From positions 15,693,631-15,757,630 of the forward strand of contig CM053802.1 of assembly GCA_028671895.1 (NCBI GenBank): 64,000 nt of DNA, in the 5' to 3' direction. Below, piece after piece: positions 45,450-59,718 of the stretch. The notes under the pieces were generated by a model, which ran no database searches, was not told the DNA's origin, and worked only from the letters and a program-made list of their open reading frames with translations. The first letter of the stretch is position 1. Every line of letters begins with the position of its first letter. Source of the stretch: Oenanthe sinensis. Taxonomy: Eukaryota > Streptophyta > Magnoliopsida > Apiales > Apiaceae. Position numbers and translations under genes: made by a program.

Positions 45450-46362
45450 AATGTTCTTGTATATTTGTGTTTATGTAATTCGCATGCTATTATTCATATA
45501 TGTTTCAGTTTTGAGAGTAGATCTTGAAACAGTTAAAATTATGTGAACCTGATAATATTTATTAAAAAGGAGGCAAACAATTTGTTACACAACCTCCATT
45601 TTTGAGTTTTGCATTGCTACAAGAATAAATATTTCACCATTTTTCTGATAGAACTGTTAGTTGCAATATTAACATTCACAGGCTAATGCACAGTTGAGTT
45701 CAGTCTAAAAACTGTAGAGGCAACCTTATATTTATCTGCGACGAATCTAAAATTTAAATAAATCGTTCTTTCACAACTGCTGTTGCTTGGTCTCAACGTG
45801 CAGAACCCCAACTTAGATCCCATCACACCATTTGGTCTCAACGTGCAGAACCCCAACTTAGATCCCATCACACCATTTGGTCTCAACGTGCAGAAGCCCA
45901 ACTTAGCTCCCATCACACCATGCTACTTTGAAATAGGATTCAAATCTCGCCCTCATTTTATAAACGTAACTTCACAGGGTACATAAATAACTTGAGAAAG
46001 GATCCCACATTTAATACTCCTAGAAAAAAAAATTCTCATACTCGGCCTAAAACATACACAAAAAACCTACACATTCACATAAATATATGCAGTCGACGAT
46101 CTACGAAAATGCCCATTCCATAGTCATAACAATAACCCACAAGTTGCCCAAAACTTGATTACCTATCCCAATTCCCAAATCTTCTAGATTATTGAGATTT
46201 TTCTTAATATCTCGAACAAAGGAGAGGGCCAGCAACTTGACATATCAAACTAAAAGAGCTTTAGAAATTGGAATATTTTATAATTGTTTTGATATAATAC
46301 TCAGGCACATGCATCTACTGAGGTTCCAACTTCCCCAGAGAAAATGAGTATCCTTTGGTCGT
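45450..46362. other. Spacer between kinase pseudogene and MSH5 3' end
   Basis: No gene is supported. It contains the 45-bp minisatellite and, near its right end, the 3' flank of MSH5. Confidence 0.55.
45789..45920. repeat. 45-bp minisatellite, three copies
   Basis: Three near-identical units start with GGTCTCAACGTGCAGAA at 45789, 45834 and 45879. The unit length is a multiple of three, so both strands stay open across it by chance. No protein family is recognised. Confidence 0.9.
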
Positions 46363-49300
46363 TCAATAGTTAATTGGAAATACATCTTGAAATAAGAGAC
46401 TTAAATCACCACTGAGAGCATCAAAAGCTAACATTTTCTCCGCAAAATCCTGCATCACATATAAGTCGTGATCATATTATCATACCTAGAAGAATCTTAA
46501 TTTTACTCAGTAATAACATACTAAACACAATACCTTATATTGCCGATCTTGTGTGGATATGTTGTCACAGTATAGCCGCTCAATATGCCTACCATGTCCA
46601 GTTGCATCCAAAACATATGCGGCCCTCCTAATAACTTCCTCTGGTATACCTACAAAAGAAGATAGTATCCAAAGGGTAGTTCATTATCTCAAGGCACCTA
46701 CGCAAAATTTTCAATAATGGCAAAATATGAGGAACCTTGATTATAAATTTAACTTCATGTGTCCCTCTAGTTGTATAATGAACTCATGGGAATGTTGTTC
46801 AGATATGAGACATGTATACATAGTTAACTTTGTTTTTAGTAAGTTTTGTAATTTTAATTTTTTACCAGATCAGTTATAGGAGAATTTCTAAGAGTTTTTG
46901 GTACATGTACCTGTCTACATTTTTCGCTGAACTATTATCCTAGTGCAATGAAAACATAGCTACATCCTGGAATTCTTGTTATTCTACATCTATTTGTCCA
47001 CAGATGTCCATAGCGAGTATGGCTTGCTTGTTTAGTTTTTTAGAGATGCACTACGCTATTGGAGTGGATGATGTATCATGATTGTTTTGAACAATAGGTT
47101 TTAATCATTTTTGTTTGTCATGTACTATTAACTCTTTTTTTTGACAAGACCATGTACTATTAACTTTGAATGTTTGAAGAATGTGTAATTTAATATGACA
47201 AGGGTGTGTGCATCTGCCTCGAGCATATAAACTGCGAGTCCAACAGTTAATCCTGAAGGTAGGAGTCGAAGACTTCCCTTTGAACTTTTGTACCCGAATG
47301 GAAATGAAAAATGAAATTGTATACCTTGATTTCAGAATTTCCCTTTAACCAATTACTATAAACCCTGACTAACACTCTCACACGTGACACACCCTTTTTT
47401 CTAAAAGAGCAATCGGAAAATACCTACATTCATGTGAATTCACAATACTTTTAGCTTGTCATGCTAATGAAGCAGTTAATTGCAAACAAAGATATTAATC
47501 AATTGAAGTTTTCGTAAATCCAATTTCCAAGAATAGGCCTACTCCTATAACAGTCCTCTTTGAGGTTTTACATATCCACAAGTTTCACTTTCGAATGTAA
47601 ACAAGATCAGCAAATTACTGGTCATTAATTAGGGGAGCAGTATCAATGCATGGCAAATATATCACTTCAAGTTCAAATCTATTGCATTTGTCATATTAAT
47701 AAGAACGGGTACCGAGTAACTAAAACAAGTAAAATTCAAAGAAAGAATATGCAAGTATAAATATTAGCGGACAGCCATAATATACACATACCAGCAAGTA
47801 GTGCGCAATGTAGCCCTGAAATAAACATTCAAACTTAATAAAATCAGGGAGATCTACTGTATTCAAATAATAATAACAGTCTAGCTTGTATACTCACCAT
47901 AGCTAAGAAGTGCACATCCAGGAATAAGCCTGATTGTTAAGCAAAAACATGTGAGTTGTGAGATTACTGAGCCTGATTCAACATTCTCAACGATACAGAC
48001 TAATACAGATGCGTCCACATTCCTTCGCTTATGAGTTATAAGAAAACAGATTACAATGATCTTGATTGACAGATATTAAGTACATAACGTGATTTTTAAC
48101 ATGTAATAAAGATCAGACTTTCCATTCTACTAGAAGCAACACATTAAAAATTTACAAAATTATTTCCAAAAAGTGTCTCGTATATTCATCTCAAACAAGT
48201 GTCTCTTAAGTTGGTCGTAATGGCATAGTATAGCATTGTGTCTATTAATACTGTCATTAGTTAATGGGACTTCGTTGTAATAAACCTTTTCCTGCAAATG
48301 AGACCCTTTATTGTGCAACAAAGAGAGCATCTAAAGAAAAGAGACTAAAATGCTAGTATACCTGTACAAAAATACAATATCTTCAACGTCTGTGCAGTTC
48401 TTATCAGGTCTTAGCACACTCATGGTGTGGCATTTGATTTTATCTGACTGGAAACATTCAAAAAATGCAACAATGAATGTGCTGAAGTGGCAAATTTATA
48501 CATGTTGATATGTAGTATATATCTTTATATGAAATTATCATTAATATATCCTAGTTTTGTAACTATGTGCTCTAATCTGTGCTGGAATATAAGGTTAGGT
48601 GATAATTGTTACTTATGAACTTGTTTCCGTGATTTGTAAATCAAGATTGAGAAGGAAAAAAAAGCAACTTGGAGCGTAAATTGAGAAGTTCGCCATCATC
48701 ATGACCAATCACATTGCATCAGCGCGACACAGACCTCTAAATTTAGGCAAATCAATCAAACAGTTGAAATAATATGGTAAAAAAAAAAGAAGCCAATCCT
48801 GATGCCTCAAATAAGTCATGAAGGATAAGAAGTGCAAGGGCCAATTGAGAAATAACGCCAAATACAGAAATTATTGGAATGAGAAGGTAAAAAGTCAAGA
48901 CCATATTAAGGCCGCGATACCAGGCATCAAGCCGTCGACGTGAACATAACCGCGATAAGAGAGCAGCATAACTGCCTGGATGCCGGAAATTCTGATTTTT
49001 CAGTATTTTTTAAGCCTTTAGTTTCTAACTTGAAACAGGGTTCGTTTTTTCTTCTCATTTTTTCGTGTATAATTTAGTCACAGAAATTTAAGACATCAAT
49101 CATGTAGTAGATTTTTTTGGTAACAAAGACAAAAGAAAAGTGATAGAGTACATTAATAATATTTAACTGAATAAAACATTTGAGATAATTCTTTTTTATT
49201 GATGTTTACTTATTATGAGCAAGAGACATGAGAGATAAAGAAATTAAAAAAATTAATGAAGAAAGAGAGATAAAAGGCCCTTTTAGGAGATAAAATACCC

Positions 49301-52300
49301 CAAATATCACTATTCATAGAAATGGCCCCTACTGTCACAGAAACAAAACTGATTGATCTGCCCTTTTTTCTTGTTGAGTCATAAACTCACAGGCCCAAGA
49401 AACTTGCTGCTGTCTGTACACTAACGCATGCGTAATATGCGTTTTCAGTTTTTTAATTTTTTTTCAGGAAACGCAAATTAAAGTTGTGTTATTAAAAAAA
49501 TGTTTTTTTAAAATATTTCTTTGATAAAAACGTAATATAAAGTTGTGTTTTTAAGAAACCCAAGATAAAGTTACGTTTTGAGTGATAAAAAGGGCCATTT
49601 TTTTAAATAGTGATATTTTGAGTCATTTCTTTCCAAATTGTGATATGAAGGGCCATCACCCAGAAAAAGAAACTAAAAATTTATTAAAACTGAGGAAAGA
49701 TTAAATAAAGAGAGGGGGAAGATGATGCATTGTTGTTAATTCTGACCCTTAATTTCCACTAAATCAGATGTGCTACGAATTGTGTCAAATGTATGATGTC
49801 ATATAATGGCCCCATATATAATTATTGACAATTTATAGATGAAATTAGTTATACAAAGAACAATATAAAAAGGGGCAGCAGTATTTTAAAAGGGGAAAAG
49901 GGCAGAACATTATAATTATTATATATACACATATGAAATCTGATGCTTTTTGCAAACAAAATGCACTGCCTCTTTGTATAGACCGACATTTGCTTTCTAT
50001 GCTTGAAATAGTAATGGTGATGTCATGCTACAGCATCTAAAACTTAAAAAATAAATTAATCTTTGGTGCTTAATGATTGATTTTTTTTTTTTGGACCGGT
50101 TATGAGAGTAAAGTTAAAGGATAATTGTTGGTTGATTTGATACATCGCCTTCCCTATGGAAAGGATAATTTATTTGCCACATGACTTGTTCTAGTTGTAA
50201 TAACAACTCTCGACATACATAAGTATTTAGAATAGCAATTGAGTGGTGTACCTCAAGTAAGCAACCATGGTCAAATATTTCCGTCAAGTGAGTGCAAACC
50301 AGTACCTAAAACGAAGTAAAGACAGGTCAGTAGAAAAGGAAGATAGCAGCCTTCAAGGTGCCATGACAAAGGAAATGTAATGATAAAACAAGAAATGACA
50401 CTTGCGTATTATAGTCCAAATTTATGAGACTTTCTCAAATAAGTACATTACACAGATATATTGTCCGTAAGATTAGAACAGCAAGACTGAGATATGGAGC
50501 ATTCCAGATACTGTAATGGTAAATCATTATCTGTGTACATTATAGCAAGATTTATAGCAGATATAATAGGACCAGTTTCTATCACAATGTGTAATATTAA
50601 TGTCAATGAAATGTTAACAGTTGGTACAAAAACTTTTTAAGTTTCATAAATGACTCAATTCAGAGAAACCATAATCTCGCAATGCACAAATCTTGGGAAA
50701 GAGCTGAGAACATTATTGACTACGCCGAAAACTAGCCAGTGAGCCTAGAGCTAGTGAGAAAAGCAGGAGCTATCAGCATAATGCACAAGAGGCTCAACTG
50801 GTAGATTAAAAGTATGAACCTACTAAAGAGCTGGATATTAGAATGGAATCTTAGTTTTCAAAGTTAATGATACTCAATGTAATGAGATCAACACCCCTAT
50901 ACACTGTACAGAATCTGCGCAATCACCATACAGATAGGTACTTGAATAAGGCTAGGCAAATATGCAAGTGAAACATAGGCTTATCATGCAGTATGCTTCT
51001 CATATTATATATATGCATAAGCAGGAGGGAACATAGAAGCACAATATCCAATATCAGAGTACAGTTCCAAGGTACTATTGTTGTAAACCAAGGAAAGGAT
51101 GTTGTACCTTTGGAGGGTCGTACATTGAGATAAAATGATTTATAGTTCCACCAAGGAGACCAACACCATCTAAAATAAAATTATAGCACATGTTTTCCGA
51201 TTATATATATATACATATGAGTGAACGAAATTTCTACCATGAATAGCTGGAAAACTGACCTTCAGTCAGAGTACCTTTGCCAAACTCATCCAACAGACAT
51301 AAAGATTGAGAAGTTGCATGTCTACACATATTTTCAACATCAACAAAGACTGAAGCAATGTTTAACCAGAATGAACAAAAAAGAAAAAGGAAATAACAAA
51401 AAATTAAAGACAATTTTTTTTTAGAAATGTACATAGGTAATATTTCAGGTCTATATGAAATACCTTAGCATCATTCCCACTTGACGGAGATCAATCATAA
51501 ATGTTGACTGTTCAGCAGTCATATGCTTGCTTCCCATTGCACAAAATATTCTATAATTTTGAAATTGTGATCAAAGAGTGTCATCATGGGAAAACCTGAG
51601 GTATAAGTATATAACTCATGGCATATTGAATAAAATCGGAAAATAAAGGCCAACCTATCAGTCAAACCCACAGTAGCGGCATCTGCTGGAACAAAACTTC
51701 CAATGTGGGAAAGGAAAACTATTAAAGCTACCTGAAGAACCAAAAGCAAAAACATTTTTTTTTAAATTTCTAATAAACAACACAGTAATACCACTAATTT
51801 CAGAAATGTTTAATAGAACAACTAAATACCAACATTTTATTAAGCAAAACAATTACCAACTTTTTCCAAAAATATGTTAAAACACAGTGCAACTTTCCTG
51901 CTTTATGTATATACTTTTTCCTGAATAATTGGGGCCAGTAATGATATTGATCCTCCCTGAAAACAGGACTCCAAATTAATAAACATAAACTGTATTAGGG
52001 AAACAAGGGCTTCTCAAGCTGAAAATTAACAAACATAACCCACAGTACAAATCTGAAACACCTTCATCTAAAATTTTTGTATCATTGGGAATGAATGTGT
52101 CAACAGTCATCTCCTGCAAAACATGTCTGCTTCCAGAAAAAAATACATCATTAAATATTCATCACTGCCATAACCTTTGAATAGTTTATATTGATCATAT
52201 AGTCTTATAATAAATTTTCAGATATATAATACTGACCTTCCATTTCGTACATCAAGCAAGGATTCTGAAGTCAAAACGGGCCGAACGTAATTGTTTTGTC

Positions 52301-54953
52301 GAGCAACCAGTGCTAAAGCCAAAAAACTGATAATAAAATTACAAAAAAAACTCTATGATTGCAGACAAGAAGCACCAATTGTAACACAAAGAGAGTGAAG
52401 CTGCCAGAAAAAAAGATGATTCTTACCAATCAAGTTCAGCTGAAAAATTCACAGCCTTGAGCAGATCTTGAGAAAACAGCTGCAGACGTGATACTAAATC
52501 GCTTGTAATAGCCCTCTCCATGTCTTTAAAAAAGGTATATGAATGCAAAAGGGGGGGGGGGGTTAATTTACAGAATAATTTACAAAATTAACTCCGGCTA
52601 CTAAATTAACAAAAGATGTGACGTGATTACAAATTTAGTTTTTATTTGTCAGACAGAGAAGGTATGCTGATCTGTAAACTACAGTGATTCATCTTGTAAA
52701 CATTATGTCATATCTCAAAGGAATATAACATTAGCGACATACATAATCAGCATATAACTTGAAGGAAATGAGTAATTATTGTGTTACCAACTCTTCTACA
52801 ACCCTAAGGTATTAGAAGGAAGGCTGAAAAGTCTGCTTAGGTTAACACACCCCCTACTCGGAAGCCTAGTCTTGGGATTAGAGAAATATTTCAATCTTAG
52901 ATTCCCAATTTTTTTTTTTTTGAGAATATCAGAGTTCCCAGGAGTTGAACACGAGAGCCCGGGGTCAAAAGTATTATGTTAAGTTAGCAACTCTTCTACG
53001 ACATTAAGGTGTTAGGATGGCTTATCACATGCTTATGTTAACAGTAAAATTTACTGGAGAATAGACAATGATGCTTTCTTCAAATCCTTACACAGCATAC
53101 CTAGAATTTTGTGATATACATCTCCCAGAAGAGTGTCTAACTCTCTTGTTTTTGCAGTGTGATAAAAAAAAGATATAGCCTCTCCATCTTCATTAGAGAA
53201 CTGCAAAATTACGAAAACATTTTACAGCCTATTAAAGACATAAACTCTAAATATATAACTGATTTAGAGCGCATAATGGCAATGAGACTTGCTGCAAATT
53301 CATAATCTTGAAGTTTCTCCAGCATGGTGTCACACAGTTTTTCTTCGTATATGCACATCATATATCCTACATATAAACAAAAGCTAATTCAGCTTCACAG
53401 GGATTAGATATGTTTTGCTTTACAGTAAGAGAATAAATAATATCAAACTAAAAAGTAACCTTCTGCTAAAGTTCCTTCAAGATATTATTTTAGGAAAATT
53501 GAAAAATATACAGAACAGATATATTAATTAACCTATTTGGTGTATATAGACAATGCAAGGACGATGCTTCTGCACATAATTATGAGGGAGTCGTGCAAGT
53601 TCTGATGCTGAAACCTGTAAAAAAATTAAAACGGTTAATAATGTGTCGATTGGCAAGGCTAAAAGTTACAAACTTAGCAAAAAAAATAGGCAAAACGCTA
53701 CAACACCTCCTCCAGAAATTCTGGCAATTCTTCATAAATTTGTCTCATCTCATCCAACTACATAAGAAGAATAAAAAATGATTAGCTAATTAACAGAAAA
53801 GAGAGTAGGATAGGTAATACCATCTTTTACCTCATCACAGAAACCATCTTTTACTATAGTCTCGTAACCTTTCTCTTTACTTCTATTTTCATCAATAACT
53901 CCAATTACCTGCACATGCAAAAAAAATAAACTCAAAAAACATTTCTCGCAGATCAAGTTCAGCAGAAATATATTGTCATAAACTAGGAGCAATTTTCTCA
54001 GATTCTTCTCTCTCATACAGTGACTAGCTTGTATGATGGAGGACAAAACCAAGTAACAATTGTAAGTCCCCAGAAATCTTGTTTAAACTTCTCATCACAT
54101 AAATTTGGTAAGTCTTTCTTATGCTTTTATCTAACTAGTCAGCCCTTATTCCAAATAAAGATATATGATAGATAGAAGGAAACTAACCAATTCATAGACA
54201 TATGCCAGATCCCCAGATATGGAGGAGCCCACCTGTCATAACTCAAAGAGTCCCATCAAGCTTGTATTTTCAAGAGGCTTAAAGAAATTTTAAAATTATG
54301 CAACTCCATAGGTATTGCACTTAAAAGCTATAAGAAGGTACCTTCTCAAGTATGTCCAACTCTAACAAACTCACTTGCTCGCACAGAGTTTCAGATGTGC
54401 TTACTTCAAAAATCTTGTTGATGTGCAAGAGTGAACAAATGCTCTAGAAAACAAATGAACATACAACTTCGATAAATAAGGGCATAATTCTCTGTCATCG
54501 TTTTGATTTGGAATGTATGGGTCAGTACATTCATACAGATGTGTACCTTACTTCAGAAAATGAAAAACGAAAGCAATATATCCTGTGAGGCTGTAATCAT
54601 ATTACGGCAAGTTGTCATGGATTTCCAACACAAATATTGCTAAGGGGGACAGCTCAATGACCTATAATTAGTTTCACGTAATTATACTGTTGACTGGTAC
54701 TAATGAAACAATCTAATTTCCACAACTCATCGTGCATGTTCAAGTTCAAGTTACAAACTTACAATAAGAAGGATTAGTTGTAAAACCAAATATGCGAATA
54801 CTGTACGGCCGTACCAAGTTCTAATGTATGCACAACTTTTACTTTATTATTGTGGGTGGAAGATAAAAATGCCTTAGAAATTACATGCTCACTGGTCCAG
54901 ACATATCCCAGCCTACCCAAATAAAATCACTAAGAGAAGAAATTGATAAACAA

Positions 54954-55016
<63 letters not shown>

Positions 55017-58000
55017 ATTTAACACATTCAAAAGCTAGAGACTACTAATCTAACAAAACAAAAAAACATGATAAACTTTATTGTTACTGCCAGGAAATTT
55101 TTTAATATGAAAATTTTCTCATAAACATGTAGTGTTTGCAAAAGTGAAGCATGTGTCAGCTTGTCAGATGTTGAAACACATTGATTACATAAATTATTTT
55201 AAAAGAAGAGAAGATGGCGCATTAACAAAACTTTACCTTCAAAAAAGATGCCCAGTCACCACTTGTGCATGTAGAGCTGGGAGAATTAAATTTCTGCCAC
55301 AAGAAAACAAGAAAAGAGAACAAATAGTGTGGGCATTAGTAACATTCGACATTTCTCATTACTGTGAAGTTTACACTACAAATTGAGTTGTCATAGGACT
55401 CATAACACCCATAAAAATAGACATATTATTCAACTTAAATGGAAGTTGATGTCTCAAGCTTAATACTTGAAGGTTGACTAGATGTGGAGAAGAGCACCTT
55501 CAATATATGAGGTACATCCTTTACTGACTTTAGTGTTTCGCGCAAAGAAGACAATAATTCTTCCGACGAAAGGAAAAAAGATATCTAGGTTCATCAATTA
55601 AGGAAATCATCTCTACAAAGTACATGTAAAATTTTACATGCTCATTATAAGTTAACATTTAATTCAGTTGAACAGAATACTCTTATAAAAAATCTGTAAA
55701 CTTTTGAAACTCAGTGACGCACATCTATCAAATTCCGAATGTAACTTGGTTGTAGTTCTACTGTTTCTGATCAATCAACATGGATCATGGCCAAGTACAA
55801 CACAAAAATGTTACAGTGAACTGAAAGGATACAACATTTAGACGATTGTTCAGATTATCAAGATCAAGTATAGGCCTCAAGAACCAGTTCCTAACGCAAA
55901 GCAAGTAAAAATTAGCCAAGGGTCTTGTGTATAGATGAAAGGTAAAGTCACGTAATTGTAGTGTACACTTACTTTAAAAGGCGTCTTCCCATTGGTGTTA
56001 CGCACTAACAAAACACACACACAAAGACAGTTAAATTAAAATATTATAATATTTCAGATTTAGAAATTGAAAGGAGTGTGCATACCTTATTCATCATACC
56101 AAACACAGAGAACCTGCATAAAGACATATTTAGTAACACAAACGATATTTAAATTATCCGAAAATTGAAAGATTCTGAGAATGATAGTCTTGTACCCTTC
56201 TTTAGCTCTACCAATGCCCATATGGCTTGGATGTTTGTCCACTTGAAATATTTGTAGTGCCTCGTGAGCCGCTGAATCAATTTTGAGAAATTTGTTCCTG
56301 CAATTATATATCACAAAATTAGATAAATAGAAAAACAGAATATATGATTATTATCCAGGGTGAAGTTAATAAAATGAAACATCTTGGACTGATATTAAAA
56401 AAAAATTAGAACTATACAGTGATATCTCAGCAATAGAATCAATTGTAATTGACACACTCCCTTCCTGTTGTTCATGGGTATCTACTATCCTTTCATTCTC
56501 TAATATGGCAAGAAGACCTCCACTTGCACGAACTTGAACCTCACTTTCAACATCCATCATTGAGCTCAGCTACATTTTCCAGAAAGAGAGAACAGTGTCA
56601 TATGTTAATAAGAGTGAATACAAAAGGAGCTAAGTACAGAAAACAGGTTATATGTCTTCAATCAGCATTTTCATGAGAGTATAAGCTAGATTAAAAAATG
56701 AATCTACTGATTTCGACTATGTCAAGTGTAAAGAAGGAATTTTGCTCTACGATCAGAGCACCTCATTGTGCCCATTATAGACTAATCCAAACACATTTGG
56801 ATGTTTGGATACATACTAATTTAAGTGTGTTGCAAACAGAAGCATCTATGTAAAATATTAAATGTCCTGTTAAAATCTCAACTTTATTCTAAAATGTTAT
56901 AACGTACTCGAGAAATTAGACATGTTGAAGACAGATAATACATACATTTCGATGTTTTTGTATACAATATCTCTCGAATATATTATATAAAAATACCAAA
57001 TAAATGAAAATAAATAAATAAATGGTTTCTACTCTCTAGTTTGATAGACTTTATCAAGGACTTCTGTTCATACCAATAGCATGCTCTAAACTTAAATACC
57101 AATCAAAAGAGTCTTCACTTACAATAAGTTGTACCAGGAATCTATAGTTTCCACAAACTTATTCTCTGTTAGGGATATAGGATCTATTTAGTGGTTTTTC
57201 CTATCCTCAAAAGGTTTTAAGAGAGTTGGTCATCTAACATTGAAAAATGCTTTGCCTTTAAAGCGCATGCACAGCCACACACTACTAATATACAGCAAGA
57301 ATAATGATATTCTCTTGATCATGTCAACCAGAGTATGTTCTTGAAATTACAGCTAAACATGAGTATGTTCTTAAAATCAATTGGGAAATCAACATACTGC
57401 TTTATCCATGCCCGATTTAGATGGATACAATTATAATGCAAACTCAAACATGTAAATGTTAAACTTACAAAGCAAACTCTCTCTTTTATATTAAGTCCCT
57501 CTTCCATTCCCGTAACTCGAAGGTATATAAGCCTACACAAGATAACGAGAGAAATAAAAACTTCAAAGGAGGAAGTTTAGAAGTGAGTTTAAAATATGTA
57601 AAATATAACTAAAATATTTGTAATTGTATGAGACAGAATGCTATATGTTTTTTTTATAAAGACTACTGCTATTTAAACATAATATTACAAAGTAAGCATT
57701 GATTCACTCAAACGATATGCAAGGAAGCACAGTACCTATTTTAATTATCTTTTCTATGAGATTTTCGAAGTTGTTATACTCTGAAATATATTCAATATAT
57801 GTTTACTTTATCATCCTTCCTTGTACCTCAATGTAGATCGAAGGGTGATTCTTGCTAAGTCCAAAGTTATGAACGAGGGCAGATGCGCTTAGTTGGACCC
57901 ACGTCAAAAACAAACTAGTGTTTCATGTAAATCGTACATGTAATGTCATTTACTTCTATAAATAGCTCACATTTAATGAAATCCATCAAGTTTTTAAGCA

Positions 58001-59694
58001 ATTATCTCGATCCCTTATTATCTGTTCTTAACAACCACAACTGGAAACTGCTGTTCAACAGTTTGGGATGTCTCTTGTTCAAAGAAGAAACGATAACTGA
58101 TGTAACATTAGGAATCGGAACAACATAAAAAATGTGATGAGGCGGAGAGACAGTAATACTATGCTTATTTATAGTTCAAATTGTAGTAAGATTGAATACT
58201 CAGTCAACCGCATATTCAAAAATGTGAAAACACGCAAGACTTATCAGAGCCTACAAATGATTTAAATATAAAACAAACTGATACAACACTAGGATGATCT
58301 TATGAAGAATTAAACCTGTGCCATGCTTGCTCGTAACTGAATATTGAACTTTTCATAAGCTTTACAGAAGGAGCCTCGCTACTTCCATCTGTATCATGTT
58401 CACTTTTAGAATTGAAAAGAACCAAGACAAAAGTAATGCAGCAAAAGAATATATTTGCATACCATTTTGCTGTAAAGCAGCCAAGAAGCCTTCTTCACTT
58501 TTAGTGCTTGTAAAAATGACTTGAGGTTTCGCTTGGTATTTGACTGAAGTAGAAATTAGAAGTATTATTTGTAGAGATAGAATCACAGAAAGTAGCAGGC
58601 TAAAGAAAACATGTCACAGAAAATTCATACCAATGTCATAAATATATCATACTAACAGTTACGGATCTCATATCACAGGGATACTTTTAACTTCTTCATT
58701 TATACTTTATAAGCAGGAGCAGCAGAACCCAGCTAGTGATAAATATATAAACCAATTAATCTCCTACCTATATCAAGTAGAGAAAAGTCAGAGCTCCCAT
58801 CTTCCCAGAAGTCTGTAATGTAAAGGTGGCGGATACTGGAATCATAATAAGAAACTCCAACTCTGGTGAAATGTTTTGTTATTTATAAATCTTATAGAGG
58901 GAAGATGCTATGAAAAAACAATTAAGAGAAAGAAGAAACCATTATTATAATAAACTCTTTAATAGGTATTATCATATTAAGACAAATAATGATTATAAAA
59001 ACTACATTACAGAATGGTCAAAGAATTTGCTTACCTATGGCCATGCACAATACATGCCATATAAACCTGTACAGTTGGTTAAACATAAGATAAGGATAGA
59101 TACACTAATAGTATACAGCATGTAAGAAACTATACAACTCATATATAAGGGAGTAAATTTAAGATAATGTGGCAAATAAAGTGTAAGATTTTGAAGTTCA
59201 TACTGACATAGCAAAACTTGTGTAATCATCATTGATATTTTTGTATGCGAGTATTCTTCATTTCTTTGTAGTTATATAATGAAATTCAACTTTCAAGGTA
59301 ATAAATTTACATATGTTGTGATAGTAAGCAGCTCAATATCCCCCACTTATCTCCTGTAACTACTTTCAGTAAATTTAACCTTTGAGTGGTATATATATCA
59401 AATTGGCTTTCTAAATTTAAAAATAATAATTTAGATGACTGGATACACATTTTGTAACAGTAAAAATGTGTAGTTATACCAAAATCGCATAAAACCAGCA
59501 AAATTTTGACTGTGATACTGTTACTTTATTTTAAAGTTTGTGTCACTGATGCAGAAAAATTCAACAAAGTGATGCTAATGCAATGCAACCATATAGTAAA
59601 TATCAACTAAATAATATAAACCTACAGTTCTGGCAATTGAGCAGATTCAAAAATTTACCTGAGTTGTGGCTGATGTTTCGTCGACTTCCTCCAT
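46363..59694 (-). CDS. MSH5: MSH5, meiotic MutS homologue
   Basis: MSH5 pairs with MSH4 as a clamp on recombination intermediates and promotes interfering crossovers. Thirty-four coding exons read in phase to 808 residues (Arabidopsis 807): 59694-59659, 59066-59035, 58862-58768, 58543-58463, 58388-58316, 57532-57469, 56569-56418, 56297-56196, 56113-56086, 56004-55973, 55890-55833, 55584-55498, 55293-55237, 54443-54342, 54232-54188, 53908-53831, 53757-53707, 53614-53533, 53366-53293, 53200-53101, 52523-52427, 52326-52237, 52126-52062, 51956-51898, 51731-51655, 51550-51464, 51321-51260, 51169-51108, 50305-50252, 48447-48362, 47929-47898, 47815-47792, 46649-46534, 46449-46363. Walker A GPNYSGKS is at 568-575, the STFMIDL motif at 621-627, and Walker B LLDEFGKGT at 644-652. 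Exon 19 uses a GC donor; exon 24, carrying Walker A, has GA where GT is expected. Confidence 0.95.
49262..49665. mobile_element. MITE-like inverted-repeat element in MSH5 intron 29
   Basis: CAAATATCACTATTCATAGA followed by AATGGCC (about 49299-49326) is an inverted match to the stretch near 49593-49625 (GGGCCATTTTTTTAAATAGT then GATATTT). Outer AAAGGCCC and GGGCCATC blocks extend the symmetry. It resembles a foldback or Mutator-like MITE. No target duplication was established, so ends are approximate. Confidence 0.5.
52550..52562. repeat. G homopolymer in MSH5 intron
   Basis: A run of about 12-13 G residues in the intron between exons 20 and 21. Its length is uncertain in most sequencing technologies. 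Confidence 0.7.
54957..55014. repeat. Compound (TA)n(GA)n microsatellite in MSH5 intron
   Basis: A run of TA dinucleotides is followed directly by GA dinucleotides, in the intron between MSH5 exons 13 and 14. It is a likely polymorphic marker. Confidence 0.85.
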
Positions 59695-59718
59695 ATTTAA
59701 AGCTTCTTATTCTTGTAA

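Noticed and set aside
45683..45986. Repeat-containing frames reading through the 45-bp units on both strands
   Set aside because: Openness follows from a repeat length divisible by three; no start context or homology.
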